IMG/VR virus record: IMGVR_UViG_3300043499_000238
Span: 47,141 to 111,140 of that record
Strand: one strand, 5' to 3'
DNA length: 64,000 nt
Source of the DNA: a virus
Part shown: piece by piece, positions 63,612 to 64,000 of the stretch
How the letters are laid out: each line of letters starts with the position of its first letter
How positions within the stretch are numbered: the stretch's first letter is position 1
Translations under genes and position numbers: made by a program
The notes under the pieces: generated by a model
What the model saw: the letters and a program-made list of their open reading frames with translations, nothing else
Database searches by the model: none
Told to the model about the DNA's origin: nothing

Positions 63612-64000
63612 ATGACCACCGAACCACTACCGGGTGCTACCCCGCAGGTACTGAGACGCCGTGGTGAGTTGGTGGGCAACGCCTTTCGCACCATCGGTAC
63701 CCGCCCCTCTTCCACCAGCGGTAAGCCAGTGCTCATCCGTGACAACATCGCTCCGTATCTCCAGAGCATTGGCTGCCCGCTCCTCTTCCCCGGCCCGCTC
63801 TCCCTCCTCACCATCGACAACGCAGCACTGCGCAACTCGATCGATGACTCCGCCAAGGCGGGTGGCTGGGTCAAGCGCGCCGGGTGGGCGATCTCCCCGA
63901 GCATCGAGATGCTCTCCACTGCCACCGAGTACGCCGCCGTCGCATGCTCTGAGTTCCTCCGACGTGGTCGCGCCGTCGCATGGCGCACCGTCGAGCAAGT
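63612..64000 (+). CDS. Hypothetical protein, cut by the right edge
   Basis: The frame opens at ATG 63612 and is still open at 64000 (at least 129 residues). An in-frame GTG at 63597 is possible but overlaps the promoter. The start is polar (MTTEPLPGATPQVLRRRGEL); then follow RDNIAPYLQSIGCPLLFPGP and a helical, Arg-rich stretch (YAAVACSEFLRRGRAVAWRT). Codon use is coding-like. No family is recognised from the visible part. Its place after the origin-like region suggests an early or replication-linked gene. Confidence 0.6.
   Translation, partial: MTTEPLPGATPQVLRRRGELVGNAFRTIGTRPSSTSGKPVLIRDNIAPYLQSIGCPLLFPGPLSLLTIDNAALRNSIDDSAKAGGWVKRAGWAISPSIEMLSTATEYAAVACSEFLRRGRAVAWRTVEQ

Noticed and set aside
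1-64000. Integrase, transposase or insertion sequence
   Set aside because: None of the plausible genes shows a tyrosine or serine recombinase or DDE signature, and no terminal inverted repeats were noticed.

Overview
The window looks like a large piece of a high-GC, contractile-tailed (myovirus-type) bacteriophage or prophage of an actinobacterial host. Reasons: strong G/C bias at third codon positions, many GTG starts, many start codons with no ribosome-binding site, a complete contractile-tail gene set (sheath, tube, tape measure, gp27/gp5/gp25/gp6-like baseplate), and secreted proteins of a kind seen in actinobacteria. An Acidimicrobiia-like host is only a guess from the secreted-protein style. 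No integrase, transposase, tRNA or CRISPR array was found, so lytic phage versus prophage cannot be decided here.

Layout. 1-7.6 kb: an accessory arm, mostly minus strand, with four secreted proteins (one cut by the window edge, two with Asn/Gly beta-type repeats, one Thr-rich and mucin-like). Small plus-strand genes for a SAM methyltransferase-like protein and tiny membrane proteins lie among them, closed off by two strong hairpins. 7.7-10.1 kb: small early or regulatory-type genes, including an AlpA-type HTH protein with a histone-like tail and a KTSC-domain protein. 10.1-24.5 kb: packaging and head genes (terminase, portal, scaffold, major capsid). Enzyme-like genes are scattered among them: an HExxH metallopeptidase, ADP-ribosyltransferase-like proteins, a ParB-like protein and a GNAT. 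24.5-40.1 kb: a tail-collar protein, neck genes, sheath, tube, chaperone-like pair, tape measure with two muralytic domains, and the hub/spike complex. 40.1-42.8 kb: lysis genes (two holin-like proteins, an M15/LysM endolysin) and an anchored collagen-like protein. 42.8-54.9 kb: fibre/adhesin genes, among them an 1805-residue and a 426-residue protein that share a 21-residue beta repeat. 54.9-60.6 kb: baseplate wedge (gp25, gp6, gp7/gpI-like). 60.6-64 kb: small genes, a winged-helix replication-initiator-like gene, and a repeat-rich non-coding segment that looks like a replication origin, followed by a gene running off the right edge.

Most structural genes overlap by 1-14 bases or are closely spaced, which indicates long co-transcribed and translationally coupled blocks. 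Breaks between blocks are marked by a recurring element: a -10-like hexamer TANNNT, often continued as T/G-G-G-C/T-C, placed 6-7 bases before an ATG or GTG that has no ribosome-binding site. This occurs on both strands, in the accessory arm and in the structural region, and suggests that one leaderless-promoter system serves the whole replicon. The two most unusual features are this promoter family and the four palindromic 17-bp iterons at the right end.
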